64,000 nt of DNA from Tolypeutes matacus (GCA_026826555.1 JAKSZT010053769.1:8571842-8635841); one strand, 5' to 3'; counted from the first letter of the stretch, positions 1 through 12,545 are shown. The notes: generated by a model not told the origin, from the sequence alone. Numbers and translations: made by a program.

Positions 1-838
1 CCTACCTATGTGCCAGGTGTGCATGAAATCTAGGTGGAGCTGCAACTCCTACCCTACAGCTCAATGGACTCATCCAAGTCACCTGGTGAGGAGACAACGA
101 TGGGAACTGGCCATCCCAGGGAATGGAGAGGGCCTGCATCTGCAGGCAGGATCATCCCACCCACCATATCCATGGGATATAAGCCCTCTCTCACTTGGAG
201 TTGGAGTGGACATCACCATCCCAGTCACCTCTGGATTGGGGGAAGAACTATGGACTAGAGTGGACTTGATGGTATTCTCTTGCTCACATATGGTGATTCT
301 TGCAATGCAAGAAATTATAACAATGAGGTGGAGCCAGTGGCCACTTGACAGTTTTTGGGTAGGGAGGGGATGAGCAGTTGAAATACAGGGGCTTCTTTGG
401 GAGTTGGAGGTTGTCCTGAGTACTGTTGTGGCAATGGATGTAGGCCATTTTAAATCAGCACACACCACCCAGAACTGAGTGGGAGAGAGTGTGGTCTACA
501 GTGTGAACTGTGGTCTATGGTTGGTGGCAAGGCTCCAGGATGTGTAAGTTCATTGAGGTTGGTGGGCCACACTGTGGGAGATGTTTGTGTGGGATGTGGT
601 GGGAGGTGTGGGAGGTGGGCAACATGGGAATCCCAGTGGGTTCCGTGTAATATTTTAGGTAATCTAATCACCTCTTAAAATATATGTATATATATATATA
701 TATATAAATAACATTTTTGTAAGCAAATACACATATATGCATATATATTTATATATCATTTTGCAAATGTTTGTATGTATTGTGAGAATTTTGATTTTTA
801 CCCATAATAAAAAAAAAAAAAGAAAAAAAAAAAGAGAA
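1..838 (+). repeat. Probable retrotransposon 3' end with A-rich tail (cut by window edge)
   Basis: The stretch has no convincing reading frame and ends in AATAAA followed by a long A-rich tract (about 805-838), the layout of a retrotransposed 3' end on the plus strand. An AT-rich section with TA repeats precedes the tail. The upstream 650 bases are G-rich on this strand. I could not assign a family; a lineage-specific L1 3' UTR is my guess. The left end lies outside the window. Confidence 0.4.
679..707. repeat. (TA)n microsatellite
   Basis: Alternating T and A with one early G interruption, just upstream of further TA/CA-rich sequence. Confidence 0.85.
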
Positions 839-1003
839 AAGCTGCAGACTCAAGGCAAGCTGATTGTTTTAAAATATGGGTAGAATGCAAATTTGATAGC
901 AGAGGTGGATAAGAGGCCACTGAAAAGAGAAAGACAGAAGGTTCTGGAAAATGAAGGTGTATAGGTCAGGTAAGTTATGGATCCCACATTGTAGGGTCTA
1001 AAG

Positions 1004-1231
1004 CAGGCGTTCTTAACCTTTCTTGTTCCACAGACCCCTTTGCCAGTAAGGTGAAAATCACAGACTCCTTACTAAGTCCACACTATACTGTGTATTATTT
1101 AATAAATATATCACACCCACACCAACACGTCCCTACAAGAATAATGTTCTTTTGAATTTTTAATTCAACCTCACAGACCCTCTGAAACCTTTCCACAGAC
1201 TCCCAAGAGACCCTCTGGTTAAGCACCCCTG
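1004..1231. mobile_element. hAT-type miniature inverted-repeat element (MER-like)
   Basis: A 228-bp non-coding element. Its ends form imperfect terminal inverted repeats: the left CAGGCGTTCTTAACC and the reverse complement of the right end, CAGGGGTGCTTAACC, agree at 13 of 15 positions. It is flanked by an 8-bp direct repeat, GTCTAAAG at 996-1003 and GTCTAAAT at 1232-1239 (7/8). CAG..CTG ends with an 8-bp target duplication are diagnostic of hAT transposons. The interior resembles old mammalian MER elements with 'TTCTTAACC..CAGACCCC'. It encodes no transposase, so it was mobilised in trans and is now a fossil. Confidence 0.78.
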
Positions 1232-1239
1232 GTCTAAAT

Positions 1240-2035
1240 TATGAAAGTGACCCAATCATGCACCATCAAGGGGCCCCATAATTAACTTCAAAGAAAAGTC
1301 CCAATGTTTATTTCCTTTTCCCCAGAACATTTCCATTAGGGTTGGGGCCAAACGAATATTTAGTGCCAAAGGGTCAGGATTTGGGGGGGTGGGAGGGGAG
1401 TAGATTTTTAATGCAAATAACTCACCAAGCCCTTCCAACCTCAATTGCCTCCTGGTGGGATGGACAGGCCCTTTTCCCACATCAAGGCTGGAAGGATCCT
1501 GGCTTCCTAGTCCCAGTGACTTGCGTGTCAATTCGGGGTTCTCACATTGTCAAGCCATGAATTGTCTTACCACCCAGGGCAGAATTAGCAAATACTGGTT
1601 GGGTATTTCACACAAACTCGATGATTGTAGCAGTTGCCTTTTATTCTGTGTGTGGTCCTTTCCAGAAGGCTACAAAACATTATGAGCCAGGATCTCAATT
1701 TATGTCAGCCAGAATAAATCATGTTGCTCTGAGGTAGGAGTTTTCACCAGCTGAAGAAGAAAACTCTAAAAATACAGAGACCAGATTGTCATCCTCTCTA
1801 ACTCTAGGGGAATTCCTTTACCAAAGCTCTATAATTCATTTACCAGAACAAGAAATCCCAGTAGAAATGTGCGGAGCTGTTCGGAAGCACGTAGGAAGGT
1901 TTTATATTTGACACATTATGCCTGAAAACAAAAAGAGAGAGAAGGAATTATTTTCTTTGTATCAATTAAAGTTGTAATTCTGGATATATGATCTAAATTC
2001 AGTGTTAGGCAGTATATCATTTGAAGAACAAAGAC
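1240..2035. other. No gene recognised; unassigned sequence
   Basis: Short open frames here look random. No repeat family or motif was identified. Confidence 0.5.
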
Positions 2036-2039
2036 TCTT

Positions 2040-2250
2040 AGCACCACAAAATCCTGACTTCTTGCTTAATAGTGCTTAAGCTTGGGCAGGTCATTTAACT
2101 CTCTGTGCCCAGTGCTTTCATTTGGAAGATGGGAAACCTCACTGATTTGCTCGGATGATTAAGTAAGTTTATATATGTAAGGGCTTAGAACAGTGTAACA
2201 CATGTAAGCATTTAATCTGCATGTTAGCTACTTCTGGTCTAATGGACAGG
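2040..2250 (+). repeat. MIR SINE (tRNA-derived, old)
   Basis: The core 'CTTGGGCAGGTCATTTAACTC' followed by '..GATGGGAAACCTC' and 'GATGATTAAGTAAG' matches the conserved centre and 3' part of MIR on the plus strand. It is diverged and lacks clear ends. Confidence 0.6.
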
Positions 2251-2254
2251 TGGA

Positions 2255-4400
2255 TATAAACCCACTGTGAAGCTAGAATTGGGTCAAAGACAAAGGTAAG
2301 TTTCCTTCAGTGCACAATCCCAACATTACTCCAAAACCTACAACCCACTTTGCCTTCTTCCACTCATGCAGCATTTTCTATCCTTTATTCTCCCATTGCT
2401 CCAGTCCTCTCTGTCAAGTACGGAAATAATTTTAAGCCAGGAAGAACTTTTTATCTTTTTGTTATTGTTGTTGTACAACCAAAGTTAAGAATGAACTAGG
2501 GTTGGGATTCAGGAATTCTCAGAAATTCTCTAAGTCATAAGTTGGTCTTAAAATATACCATACACTTGGTGCATTATTATAGATATCTTCAAAAAGTTGT
2601 TTAATAAGAAATAAATTGGTAAATAGTATGAAGTTTATAAATATCAAAGTAAAAATTCTTTTGTAAATAGTATTTACAAAGAACTGTAGCCTCTAGTGAA
2701 TAGTCAAGCATTGGAAAACGGCCAGTCACCTTTATCGGGCAGGATATTCTGGTGAGTTAACCGCATTACACAGAATCACATGTTGAGATTGCCAACTTTA
2801 GATTTTATTTTGTTTTCAAACTTGTTATTTCTCAGATTTATTTCAAAGGATTTGTGTAAAGCATATTATTTGTATGAACTTATTAATATTTAGCGTCAGG
2901 CACAGCCTCAAGCACCAAGAAGCAAGGCTGACTGATTAGATCATGATGCTTCTCTTCACTGGGCCCTTTCCAGAAATGTCCACCTTAACTTTTGACTCCC
3001 CACATCAGCGATTCCTGTTCCAGCTTTCAACTTGAAGCCAGTGGATTCTTTCCACCCAGTAACATCTCTATGTTTATTTAATTCTCTCAGGAGAGTTAAA
3101 ATAATTTTATTTGTTTTCTTGATTTCTCAATTGTTTTTTTTTTTTCCCTCTATTTGGGATTTGAAAAAAAAACATAAATTTCCCAAGAAATTCCAGGGAG
3201 GAGTTCCCAGATGGAAACACAGAAGGGACAAATTTGGAAGGACTTGGCAGCAAACAGCTCATTTAAGGTGTCCACAGAGGGTAATTTACCAGGAAGACGA
3301 TTGAAGCTGAAGCTGCAGACCCTTGACTTGCACCAGCCCTTTCCAAGGAGGGGCCTGCGATGTGCTCATATGATCAAACGTTTTTGTACTATTCAAAAGT
3401 GACATTTCTTTGGGATCCTTTTTTAAAAAAAAGATGGACCCCCAAATTGTACAAGCTTCAGGCCCCACAATACCTGGATCCATTCCTGGGCACCATGGGG
3501 AGGTGTATGGGGAAGCAGCAATAACAGCCTAATAACGAGGATAACGAGGCGGCTGGTGAAATAAAGTGGTGTCATCAATGATCCCTCTACCCCAGAGCTC
3601 ACAAACTCAGTTACCTATAAGAGCCAAGAAGTTAAGGTAGGTGACTAAATCTGATCGAGTGTGAGCAATAGGGAGAGGTGAGGCCTGCAGTGAACTGCAC
3701 AGAGCATTCCCTCTTCTGAGGGAGAGCCACCCACTCACCCAGAGTGAGCTGACACCGTATGGCAATGAGGACCCAGTGAAGACAGATCTTCCAATCATTT
3801 GAGAGAATATAGAAATCCCAATTTTTATGTGTGTCTCACAATTTTTAAATCTTGGCAACTAATTAAACATATTTTAAATATTGTACTGCCCAAATAAAGC
3901 ATGTCGGTGAGACACAATCTTTTGCAACCTGGCTGCTGGCCTGCAGCCTTTAAATATCTGAGTTATCTGAGCTCTCATAACTCCAAGAATAAGTCCATTT
4001 GCCTGAAATGGATGGCTTGGGCCCTCGTGCCCAGCTCTAGGAGCTCTGTTGCTTATGAGTCTCAACCTGAGCCCATTCCCTGGATCCCAGAGATTCAAAA
4101 TCACCTTTCATTTTCTGTCCATGACCCATCAAAGTATGGTTCTCTCAGTGCTCCCTTGTCTACCCAAAAGGATAGGAGGGACACAATCTCACTAAAAAAT
4201 GGGTTTCAAAATGGGTCTTTTTACAGAAGGACTGCATCTTTAAAAGAACCTTGTAAACCCTAATCCATTTTTAAGCTGTCTAAAGGAGTAAAATACATTT
4301 TACTGCACAGTGTACTGGGAGATATTTTGGAGAAGTCAGAGACCTTCCTGGACCCCCTAAATTCCAAAGGAGTCTAATATATGTGAAGGAGTAGGGCTGG
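2255..4400. other. Unassigned, mostly unique sequence
   Basis: About 2.1 kb with no gene, RNA or repeat that I can name. The longest open frames (76-120 codons near 3870-4260, both strands) show no known motif and overlap each other, as expected by chance. A short T run lies at 3135-3146. A small tandem repeat of ATAACGAGG occurs near 3531-3549. Confidence 0.5.
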
Positions 4401-4407
4401 ATGCACC

Positions 4408-4545
4408 TCATTCATTCAGTAAATGTTTGTTGAGCTTCTACCATGCTAGGCACAGATTTAGCCCTGGGGTAAAGAGCAAAAAGGCCAGACTCAGGCCTTG
4501 TTGCAAGGTACTGAACAGGCTGATAAACAAGGTAGACATGTAAAT
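4408..4545 (-). repeat. L2 LINE 3'-end fragment
   Basis: 'TTCATTCAGTAAATGTTTGT' followed by 'TGAGCTTCTACCATGCTAGGC' is the reverse complement of the well-known L2 3' terminus. Confidence 0.55.
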
Positions 4546-4779
4546 AGGTGTGCCCCGTGTTCGAGCATTCAGACTCTTCAGAGGGGGCTGCAGAACAACG
4601 TCCTGCCCTTTCTGGTTCCTTTTAGTTCCTTCCCCCTGTCCTATAGGTCCTCATGGCTCCAGGTCCTTACTTGACCTGTTCTTAACTGGGGCACGTCAGA
4701 GTGGGTGTCTGAGCATTCTGGTTTCTACCTGGCCAGTGGATTTAGCAGCTGGGCACCATAGGTTAACTCCCAGCATGAG

Positions 4780-5395
4780 CTGGCTTCAGCTTTCTCGCCT
4801 TTTTTGCTCATGCTGCTCCTTCTTCCAGGAATGCCACTTGCCTTTCCCATTGCCACAGCCTTAATGTTGTTCTGCCTTCCTCTTTAGTTGGTTGATTCCA
4901 TTTCTACCTCTATTATTAACTTGCAAGGCCAGGCAGGGGTCATATCTTATTCACCTGTGTATCCTCCATAGTGTGTTTGTGGTTTTGGTGCTCAATAAAT
5001 GTTGATTTAAAAGTGTTAAGGGTCCTCCCCTCCATCTCAGTTAGTAGAAGTCCTCTGTATCCTTTGAGAACCAAATTAGACACTGCCTGTGTGAGCCAGT
5101 CTTCCCTAATTGCCTCAGCCACAGAAGATGATCTCTTCTTGCTCTTCTATCTATAACTTTGACTTTGAACTACTCTTCCTTTCCTCACACAGTGCCTTGT
5201 ACTGTAAGCATTGTGTTACATGTCTCTCTTCTATTGGACTGTAATAGTCTGAGAGCACAGGGATGTTCTTCTGAATCTTTCTACTTTCCATAGTAACAGT
5301 ACATGACGTTGCCCATGGTTGGACTTCAATAACTATGTTCTAATCAGTGTGCTTGAACAAATGAATGAACTGAATAAATGAATAGAGTGAGATCT
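4780..5395 (+). repeat. L2 LINE 3'-end fragment
   Basis: 'TGCTCCTTCTTCCAGGAATG' and later 'GAGAGCACAGGGATG' and 'GAATGAACTGAATAAATGAAT' follow the order of an L2 3' region on the plus strand. Two L2 3' ends seem to be present, one near 4925-5000 and one near 5170-5395. Confidence 0.5.
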
Positions 5396-5399
5396 GCAG

Positions 5400-8394
5400 A
5401 GATGATTAAAGCATAACTGACCACACCTAACTACTCTCCTCATTTATGCTTAGATTTCAGAGTCTGATACATATTTTACATGGGCATATTTATATCTCAC
5501 AGGTACATATTAAAATAATGATTGTTGTTAACTTAATTATTCAGGTAACTTAGGACCACAAAGCCTTTTGGGTCAAACTCTTATGGTGGAAAATCTTTTT
5601 GATAAAAGGTTGGAGGGAGTTTATAATGATATATAGATCATTATATATTCCATAAAACATTGACCCTTCAGGGGCTATGAAGTTGTTTAGGGCTATATAA
5701 TTTATTTCTTATATTGTCTTTTATGGTTTTCCTCTCTGCTCTTATTTATTGCTATTACTATTTCCAGCAGTCTTCATCCTCCCTCTCTCCTCAATTTAGT
5801 TTATTAGTCAACAGGTATTCATTGAACACCTATTATTTGGCTTTGAATCTACTAGAAACCTGAAAAGCAGACATCTCAGCTAGTTAATGTTTTAAAACAG
5901 AAAAAAAAAAAATGTTTTGCATGAAAATTCACTTACTAGTAAAACAACCATACATCAGTGCATGGATTTTGCAGACTTGTTCAGATTCAGAGCAAACTGA
6001 CATCTCACTCTTGGCTATACTCCAGGGAACAGCACTGGCTGAATAACTGAGCAGGGGATGAGTGTGGTACAACCAGACATACAGGCTCTAGGACAGAGGC
6101 CAGGGTGATTAAAAGATTCGCTCCATTCTTCAGTGAAATCAAGTTCCAATTTGGCATCCTGACTTTTTATTTCTCCCCTCTTAATTTTGGCTTTAAAGCC
6201 TGTTGTCTTCTCATAATGAATTGCTGATGAGGTCAGCAGCATAATGGTACAAAACAAGGTAGAATGTATTAAGGATAGAACAAGAAAACCATAACATCAT
6301 ATTTTGCAAGCACAAATTATGTAATATTGAGAGTAAATATTAAGATTTTTTCATCCATTTATGGCAAGAAAAAAAAAGAATGGTCAGTTATACAACCTTT
6401 CTCATGAACATTTTCATAGCTACAAAATAGGCAATGTAATAACTCCATCCATGATGGATTAGGAATCTCTCTTATCTAAAATATGACAATAGTACACATA
6501 TCACTGTTTAGGGCAATAAACAACTACATTGTTAATTTCTACCTCAGAATCAAGAGTGATTATACTTCCTGTCTATAAAAAGCACATAGACTCTTAGCTA
6601 TTGGAAATGAAAATAATGTGCCATTGATTTGAGCAGACTTTTTGAATACAGGAATAATGATCTGAGGGATTTTTAATGAACTAAACTCAGTAAGAGCCCT
6701 TGAGAGCTTTTGTAAAAAAGAATATGACACAATATATAAAATGTGCCTGAAAAAATGAGGTATAGTTTTGGCATATTTAGATTCTATAGCAAAAAGACTA
6801 TCGCAGATGCTAAGAATTTAGTCCTTGGCATGCCTCTGAGGAGGCAGAGAAACTTTCAAAGAAGGCAGACTAGCACTCCTTACAGGAATTTTTATACATG
6901 GGTAAATAGTATGCAGCCATCTTCGGGGTTACAACTTTATTATCTGCATATGCCTTAGGCCTTTTGGAAGTCATAAACTCACGCACCAAATGACACCAGA
7001 GACAAGCGTGCTATTGGCTGCCTTTTCACCTTGTATCCATTTGTGAGTGAAATAGCTGATATGATGGGCTCTTTTTTTCTCATACCTATAAGCCAAAGTC
7101 ATTGTCTTGTCAGTGTATAATGATTTTAGTATTTTAGTTTTTTGGAGTGCCAGCTACAGGATTGTTCCATTGCATAATGCAGCACTCACTAGCCCTATCT
7201 GTAACCAGACTTAATGCATGGGGGAGGGAAAGAAGAAGGAAGTTAGGTTGAGAAGGACAAAGGAAAGAAGAGAGGAAATTTTCCATTTGGGATGCTGGTC
7301 CTGAGCCCCTCTTTGTAAAGAGCTTGGCCTGGACAACTTATTTGATTTCTTCTTAGATGCTCTCCAAATGGCAAATATTTTTAAGTGGGGTTCTTGCCCC
7401 TCAAATTTCTGAGAGCTAAGCCCTGCAAGAAACTGATATGATGTATACCTACCTTCAGACTCCACTTGCAGTGTTTTCCTAAGCCCACTTTTGTCTGGCT
7501 TCTAATCCATTGGGTATTAACGTTAATCTGATATTTCTGAAGTACTTAAAGGTATTTGTCTATGAAAGGTGCTGTGGAAAAGCAGACTGATGGCTTGCCT
7601 GTAGATTTGACATGAATTCAAATTTAGAAAAACAAGCCTACTTATCCGAAGGTGCCAAATAACCATCACATGTTTCCCTAAAATAAGAGCAATATATAAA
7701 AAATCTTAGAAGACCATGACACTAATTTCCATGTTTGCAGTACCATTTTAGCACTTCCATAAACCTGTAACAGCTTTAACAGAAATATGGCTGGATAAGG
7801 CATATTTTATTCTTCCATGCAAGCCTAATGAATAGAATCTTTAACAGAGACTCAAGCAGTCCTTGCACTCAAACTTGGTAAAATATTTTAACAGACACAC
7901 AGTTCACACTCTACAGTTAATATTTTGGGAGGATAATCTAACCTCTGGTCAGATTTTATAGGATCAGGCATAGAAGAGAAAGTGCAATGCCTAGAATAAA
8001 AGTTTCTGCCCAAAGTCCAGCCCAACCATTTGAATTTTATTAAAAGAGAATGAGAACAAGTCAATACAGCCACATATTTTACCAAATATGGTAATTTTAC
8101 CAAAGCAGCTCCATATTTGTTTTCATTGCAATGAACTTTCAGTTGCTCTGGGTCTTTGTAAAGCCACCCTAGGAATCCCCTGAGGGGACCATGTTAACGG
8201 TGGGACTTTGAAATTAAGTTCTGGTTCTTCTTAGATATGAAACCCCTGGATTGGGTCCACAGAGGCCCCATTAAGCTAAATTCTGTGTACACAAGGCTGA
8301 AGTATATATGTTAAAGTATATTGGAAAAAACATATACATTTAGTCTACTGAATTTAAAAAATAAACTGCTTTTAATATGGAAGTAACATATCAC
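5400..8394. other. AT-rich, mostly unique stretch without genes
   Basis: Three kilobases of AT-rich DNA with no recognisable coding exon. A short L2-like piece lies near 5808-5850. An 8-bp inverted repeat, ATAATGAT and ATCATTAT with a 6-base loop, lies near 5623-5645. Open frames are short and carry no family motif. Confidence 0.5.
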
Positions 8395-8770
8395 CTAGGG
8401 GCGGGATAGGTTACAGGGAATTAAGCTAAAAATATACAGAGTTTCTGTTTGGGACGATGGAAGAGTCGTGATAATGGATGGTGGTGACAGTAGCACAACA
8501 TTGTGAGTGTAACTAACAGCATTGAATTAAAAGGGGAAATTTTGGGCTATATCCATGGTACTAGAATAAACATTTTTTTAAAACTCCATGGAACTGCACA
8601 ACACAAATAATGAGCCTTAAGCTCAACCATGGACTATGGTTAATAGTATAATTATAAAAAATATGCTTTCATCAATTGTTAACAGGTTACCACACAGGTT
8701 CAAGGTGTTAACAGGGTGGTATGTGGGAATTATATTATATACATGATTGGTCTATAAACCCACAACTTCT
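8395..8770 (+). repeat. L1 3' UTR fragment
   Basis: The sequence parallels the tail of the L1 at 20600-21049 ('GGATGGTGGTGACAGTAGCACAACATTGTGAGTG', 'GGGGAAATTTTGGGCTATAT'), so both are copies of the same L1 3' UTR lineage. No ORF2 part is attached. Confidence 0.65.
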
Positions 8771-9140
8771 CATTTATATATATGTATCCTACAAAAGAGT
8801 AGAACATTCAAATAAACAAACAAAAGGAAGAAATTTGAAGATAATCACATTCAATCTTTGGTGTCTATCTTTCCAGATGGTTTATACTCATGTGAGAAAT
8901 AAGTTACATGCAATCATATATAGTATGTATGTGTTAAAGATAATAAAATATAAGTGAATTTAATGAAAAATATGTATTTTTAAATAAAATGAGATTCTAA
9001 GGAATATCCTACTTTGTTACTTACTTTTTAAACCTAATATATTACAAATATTTCTCTATGTCAATCATTACAATTCAAGAGCATCATCTTTAATGGCTAT
9101 AAAATATCCTATTGTGTGGATATGTGCTTTAGATTATTTA
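8771..9140. other. Unassigned AT-rich sequence
   Basis: No gene or repeat family recognised. Confidence 0.5.
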
Positions 9141-9143
9141 AAT

Positions 9144-9275
9144 CAGTGTTTTCCACTCTGGCTGCATGTTATATAATCACTTACCTCATGGGATTTTGAT
9201 CTAGCTTGGCTGGGGAAGGGCTTGGGCGTCCGTATTTTTGTAAAGCTTCCCAGATGATATTAATGTGCCGTCGTG
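9144..9275. mobile_element. MER5B/MER1-like hAT-Charlie fragment
   Basis: The segment begins CAGTGTTTTCCACTCTGGCTGCATG and later has 'GGGCGTCCGTATTTTTGTAAAGC' and 'CCCAGATGATATTAATGTGC', the order of the short Charlie-derived MER5B/MER1 elements. The right terminus is degraded and no clean target duplication was found. Confidence 0.5.
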
Positions 9276-9585
9276 GATGACAAACACGGATTTAAATTAT
9301 CTCTTTTATTAGACAAAGTAATTTCCTGTTTCTCACAATTACATATAACTCTGAAAAGATTAAGTTCAAGAGAGTGATTGTAGTACATATCCATAATAAT
9401 TTCCCTATTGCTAAGTGTAATGACCATATAATTTATACCTGGTATAAAGTGACCCCATCTCTGGTAAACTGGGTCATATAGAGTGGCACTATTCAAAAAG
9501 TATTTAAATTTTTAGGATTTTTGGTAGTTATTACCTAAAATGCCAGCTAAAAACACCAAGCCAATTATATCAATAGTGTTTTGTT
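9276..9585. other. Unassigned AT-rich sequence
   Basis: No gene or repeat family recognised. Confidence 0.45.
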
Positions 9586-9589
9586 TCCA

Positions 9590-9810
9590 ATCAATAATTA
9601 TTAAACTCCACTGTGTAGGCTACCTGATAGACACAGAGGCACAACGATACATAAAACATTGTCCTTGCTCTCATGCCACGCATTCTCAGAAGTGATTGTT
9701 GTGATGTGTGTTATGGAAACACAATGCAAGGACACCTGACCTAAGGTGTACTGAAGTGGAGGTGGAGAGAGTGAAAGAAAGCTGCCCTGGTAAAGTGATG
9801 AGTATGACTT
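9590..9810 (-). repeat. L2-like fragment
   Basis: 'CCTTGCTCTCATGCCACGCATTCTC' and the following G/A-rich segment ending in 'TTAAATCCTGAAATG' resemble reverse-oriented L2. It is strongly diverged. Confidence 0.4.
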
Positions 9811-9819
9811 AAATCCTGA

Positions 9820-10104
9820 AATGTCTTAGATTGGGAAAAAAATTTAACCCTCATAATCCCCAAATAAGACTAAAGTTCAGATGGATTAAAGAGTTAAACT
9901 TAAAAAGAAAATACTAAAAGTAATGGAAAATATAGATTAATGGTTTTATGATCTGAGGTAGGGAGATAAGTCCCAAAGCTAAGATGAGGAAGAGGAGAAG
10001 ATTGATAAAATTGACAACGTAAAATTAGAAACTTACCAATAACAAAAGACACCAAAAACAAGGTACAGAGGCAAGAGAAAGACAAGGAAAAAATATCTAT
10101 CATG
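9820..10104 (+). repeat. Old L1 ORF2 fragment (5' part of an interrupted copy)
   Basis: 'GACTAAAGTTCAGATGGATTAAAGAG', 'AAAATTGACAACGTAAAATTAG' and 'GAGAAAGACAAGGAAAAAATATC' follow the C-terminal third of L1 ORF2. Homology stops near 10104 and resumes at about 10636, which implies a later insertion. Confidence 0.6.
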
Positions 10105-10635
10105 GAGGAGAGTGAAGCATTAACATCCAGATGTTGGTGCCCACCAGCCAAAGACCTCCAGGAATACAGCTGCAGGCAGATAAGGTTGGATCTGTCACTT
10201 GTTGGAGCCAGAGACTGCACCCCACGGGAAACCCTGAGAGCCATCTTAGGAAGGACTGCTTTGTGATTTGGCTTTGCATTAGGTGTTTGGGGGAGAGTAT
10301 TGTTGGAAAGAGGGGCAATTCCATGTTTGGATATCTTTACTATCTCAGTGGTTGGGGGACTAGAATGGCAGCTACAGCAGTCATTGGTAAAGCAGTAGCA
10401 GGCCCTTATGTTCATTGGGACAATGGGCTGTTTGGTCATTTTATGATTTGCACAATGTTCTTGATTTTAATCTGTGTTTACACATGAATAACATGAATAC
10501 AGAGAGGTCATGTTTTTGCCTTGATCTGTCACAGTCACAGAATAACCTGTGTGACATTGGTGTTCTCTGAAATTGTTTATGTATTTGTTCCAGGCTAGTT
10601 CCTAACTGACACCTGTCAGGGGCTGCATTATTCTT
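10105..10635. mobile_element. Unclassified ~530-bp insert inside an old L1 (LTR-like)
   Basis: The segment interrupts L1 homology. It is less AT-rich than its host and has no coding capacity that I recognise. Its general character (solitary, about 500 bp, 'TGTTGGTGCCCACCAGCC' near the left, 'CTGACACCTGTCAGGGGC' near the right) suggests an old solo LTR, but I could not confirm ends or a target duplication. Confidence 0.35.
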
Positions 10636-11095
10636 TCCCATAGAATATATAAGGAGCTTCTATAACTCAATAATAAAACAATTAACAACTCGATGAATAA
10701 GGGCATAAATAACAATTCACAAAGAAGAAATAAAAATAAATAAATAAACACTTGAAAAGATGCTCGACTGCACCAACAGACAGGGAGGGGCAAATCAGAG
10801 CAGTAAAACACTGTTCATAGTCATTTAAATTGGTGCAGCCTTTTTGGAGGGCAATTTGGCAATATCTACCAAAATGTAAATGCATATATCCTTCAACCAG
10901 CAATTTCATTCCTAGAAATTTCTCCTAGGGCATTATATGCTCATGTACAAGAAGAGAATGTATAGGGATATTCATGTGGCATGTTTGTAATAGTAAAAGA
11001 TAGGGAAATCTAAGTAACTGTACAAGGGGAATAATTAAATATTGGACCATCCATACTATGGAATACAATGCAATAGTTTAAATAAGTTTTGATCT
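10636..11095 (+). repeat. Old L1 3' end (3' part of the interrupted copy)
   Basis: The L1 ORF2 end resumes with 'ATATATAAGGAGCTTCTATAACTC', then 'TTGGTGCAGCCTTTTTGGAGGGC', 'TTCATTCCTAGAAATTTCTCC' and 'ATCCATACTATGGAATACAATG', the usual succession of old L1 3' regions. Confidence 0.65.
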
Positions 11096-11096
11096 T

Positions 11097-11340
11097 ATTT
11101 ACCATTCCTCTGTTATTTAATTTTTTATTAGAGAAGTTAGAGAACAATTATGCATAAAATACAGGATTCTCTTACACCATCCTATTATTAACACCTTGCA
11201 TTGGTGTGAAACATTTGTTACAATTGATGAAAGTACATTGTCATAATTGTACTATTAACTATAATCCATGGTTTAACCTAAGGTTCACTGTGTTGTATAG
11301 TTCTGTGGATTTTTAAAAAATATTTATTCTAGTACCGCAT
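11097..11340 (-). repeat. L1 3' UTR-like fragment
   Basis: This segment is homologous to 53595-53770 of the window: both have 'AGAAGTT..', 'TACAGG', 'TTAACA', and 'ACATTTGTTAcAATTGATGAA' in the same order. The T-rich left side suggests minus orientation. Confidence 0.5.
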
Positions 11341-11399
11341 TTATATCAATAAATTTTGAAAGTGCCTGTATCTTGAAACCCTTGGCAACAATGAAAAAT

Positions 11400-11560
11400 C
11401 TTCACTCATTTAAAAAATATTTATTGAACAACTACAATATGGCAGTTTATGATAGACACTGAGGAGAATACTATGAGCAGGCAACATAGTCTCCATTTCA
11501 TAAATCTAAAAGGAATGATAGACATTCTCCAAATGCAAGATGCTACAAATACCATGACTT
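11400..11560 (-). repeat. L2 3'-end fragment
   Basis: 'TTTATTGAACAACTACAATATGGC' followed by 'GACACTGAGGAGAATACTATG' is a diverged reverse-oriented L2 terminus. Confidence 0.45.
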
Positions 11561-11561
11561 A

Positions 11562-12545
11562 ATTTTCATAAAATTTTTAGGCAAAAATGGTATTTTGTTA
11601 TTTTAATTTGTACTTATTTTCTCACTAGTGAAGCTGAACATACCATTTATTGACTATTTGTGTTTCTTCCTTCAATGATTTCCCAGTCACTGCCTTTGCC
11701 CATTTTGCTATCATATATGTTTCAAATATTTTTCCACTTTATTATCTGACTTTGAGATTTGTTTATGGTGGGTTTCTATGGAAAATTAAAACTTTTGTAT
11801 AGCCATAGCTGTAAATCTTTTAACAATTTCTGATTCGAGCATAAATCATCTTGGAATTTATTCTGGTGAAGAATGAGGTAAGGACTTTATAGTAAGGACC
11901 CTTGTGATTAAACACTTACCCCAGTAGCATTTATTGAAAAAAAATCTATTCTTTCCTCCATTCATTTTAAATGCTATCTTTTGAACGTAATAAGTTCCTC
12001 TATATTTGCAGATTCTGTTTCAGAGATTTCTATTATATTTCTTTATTCTTTCTATCTATTCTTATGATACTTCCTCACCAGTTTAATAGTATAACTACTA
12101 TGTTTTAGTATCTGATTGTGCATGTCTTCCTACCATATTCTTTTAAAATATTTTATGGTTACTCTTGCCTGTTCAATTCTTCCAGGTAAATTTTGGAATC
12201 ACATTGTCAAAATCCGCCCAAAATATAACGGGGAATTTGTTGTTTTGTAAAATATACATGGATTAATTTAAAGAGGATTAACAAATTTTCCAGATTGATG
12301 TCCATGAAAGAATTTGGTATGTTTTTCTACTCATTCAAATATTCTCTTGTCCTTTATTTTTCTGCTTATGCAGGGTTTTTTTGTTTGTTTTTTTTTTTTT
12401 TTTTTACGTATACTGCATATATTTTGCTAGATCTATTTCTAAGCATTTCTTTCCTTCTTTGTTGTGTGTGTGCATGTGCATGAATGGGATTTTTTAGAAT
12501 TCATTTATGTATTCTAAATGGTTATTTGAATTTTTTCCAGCCCTA
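11562..12545 (-). repeat. Old L1 fragment
   Basis: Reverse-oriented L1 phrases occur in order: 'CACTGCCTTTGCCCATTTTGC', 'TTCTGGTGAAGAATGAGGTAAGG', 'AGTAGCATTTATTGAAAAAA', 'ACTCTTGCCTGTTCAATTCTTCC', 'GTCAAAATCCGCCC' and 'GATGTCCATGAAAGAATTTGG'. No frame survives. A T run of about 17 lies at 12389-12405. Confidence 0.6.

Noticed and set aside
9900..10439. 179-codon minus-strand frame
   Set aside because: It runs across the junction between an old L1 and an inserted repeat, so it cannot be an ancestral gene.
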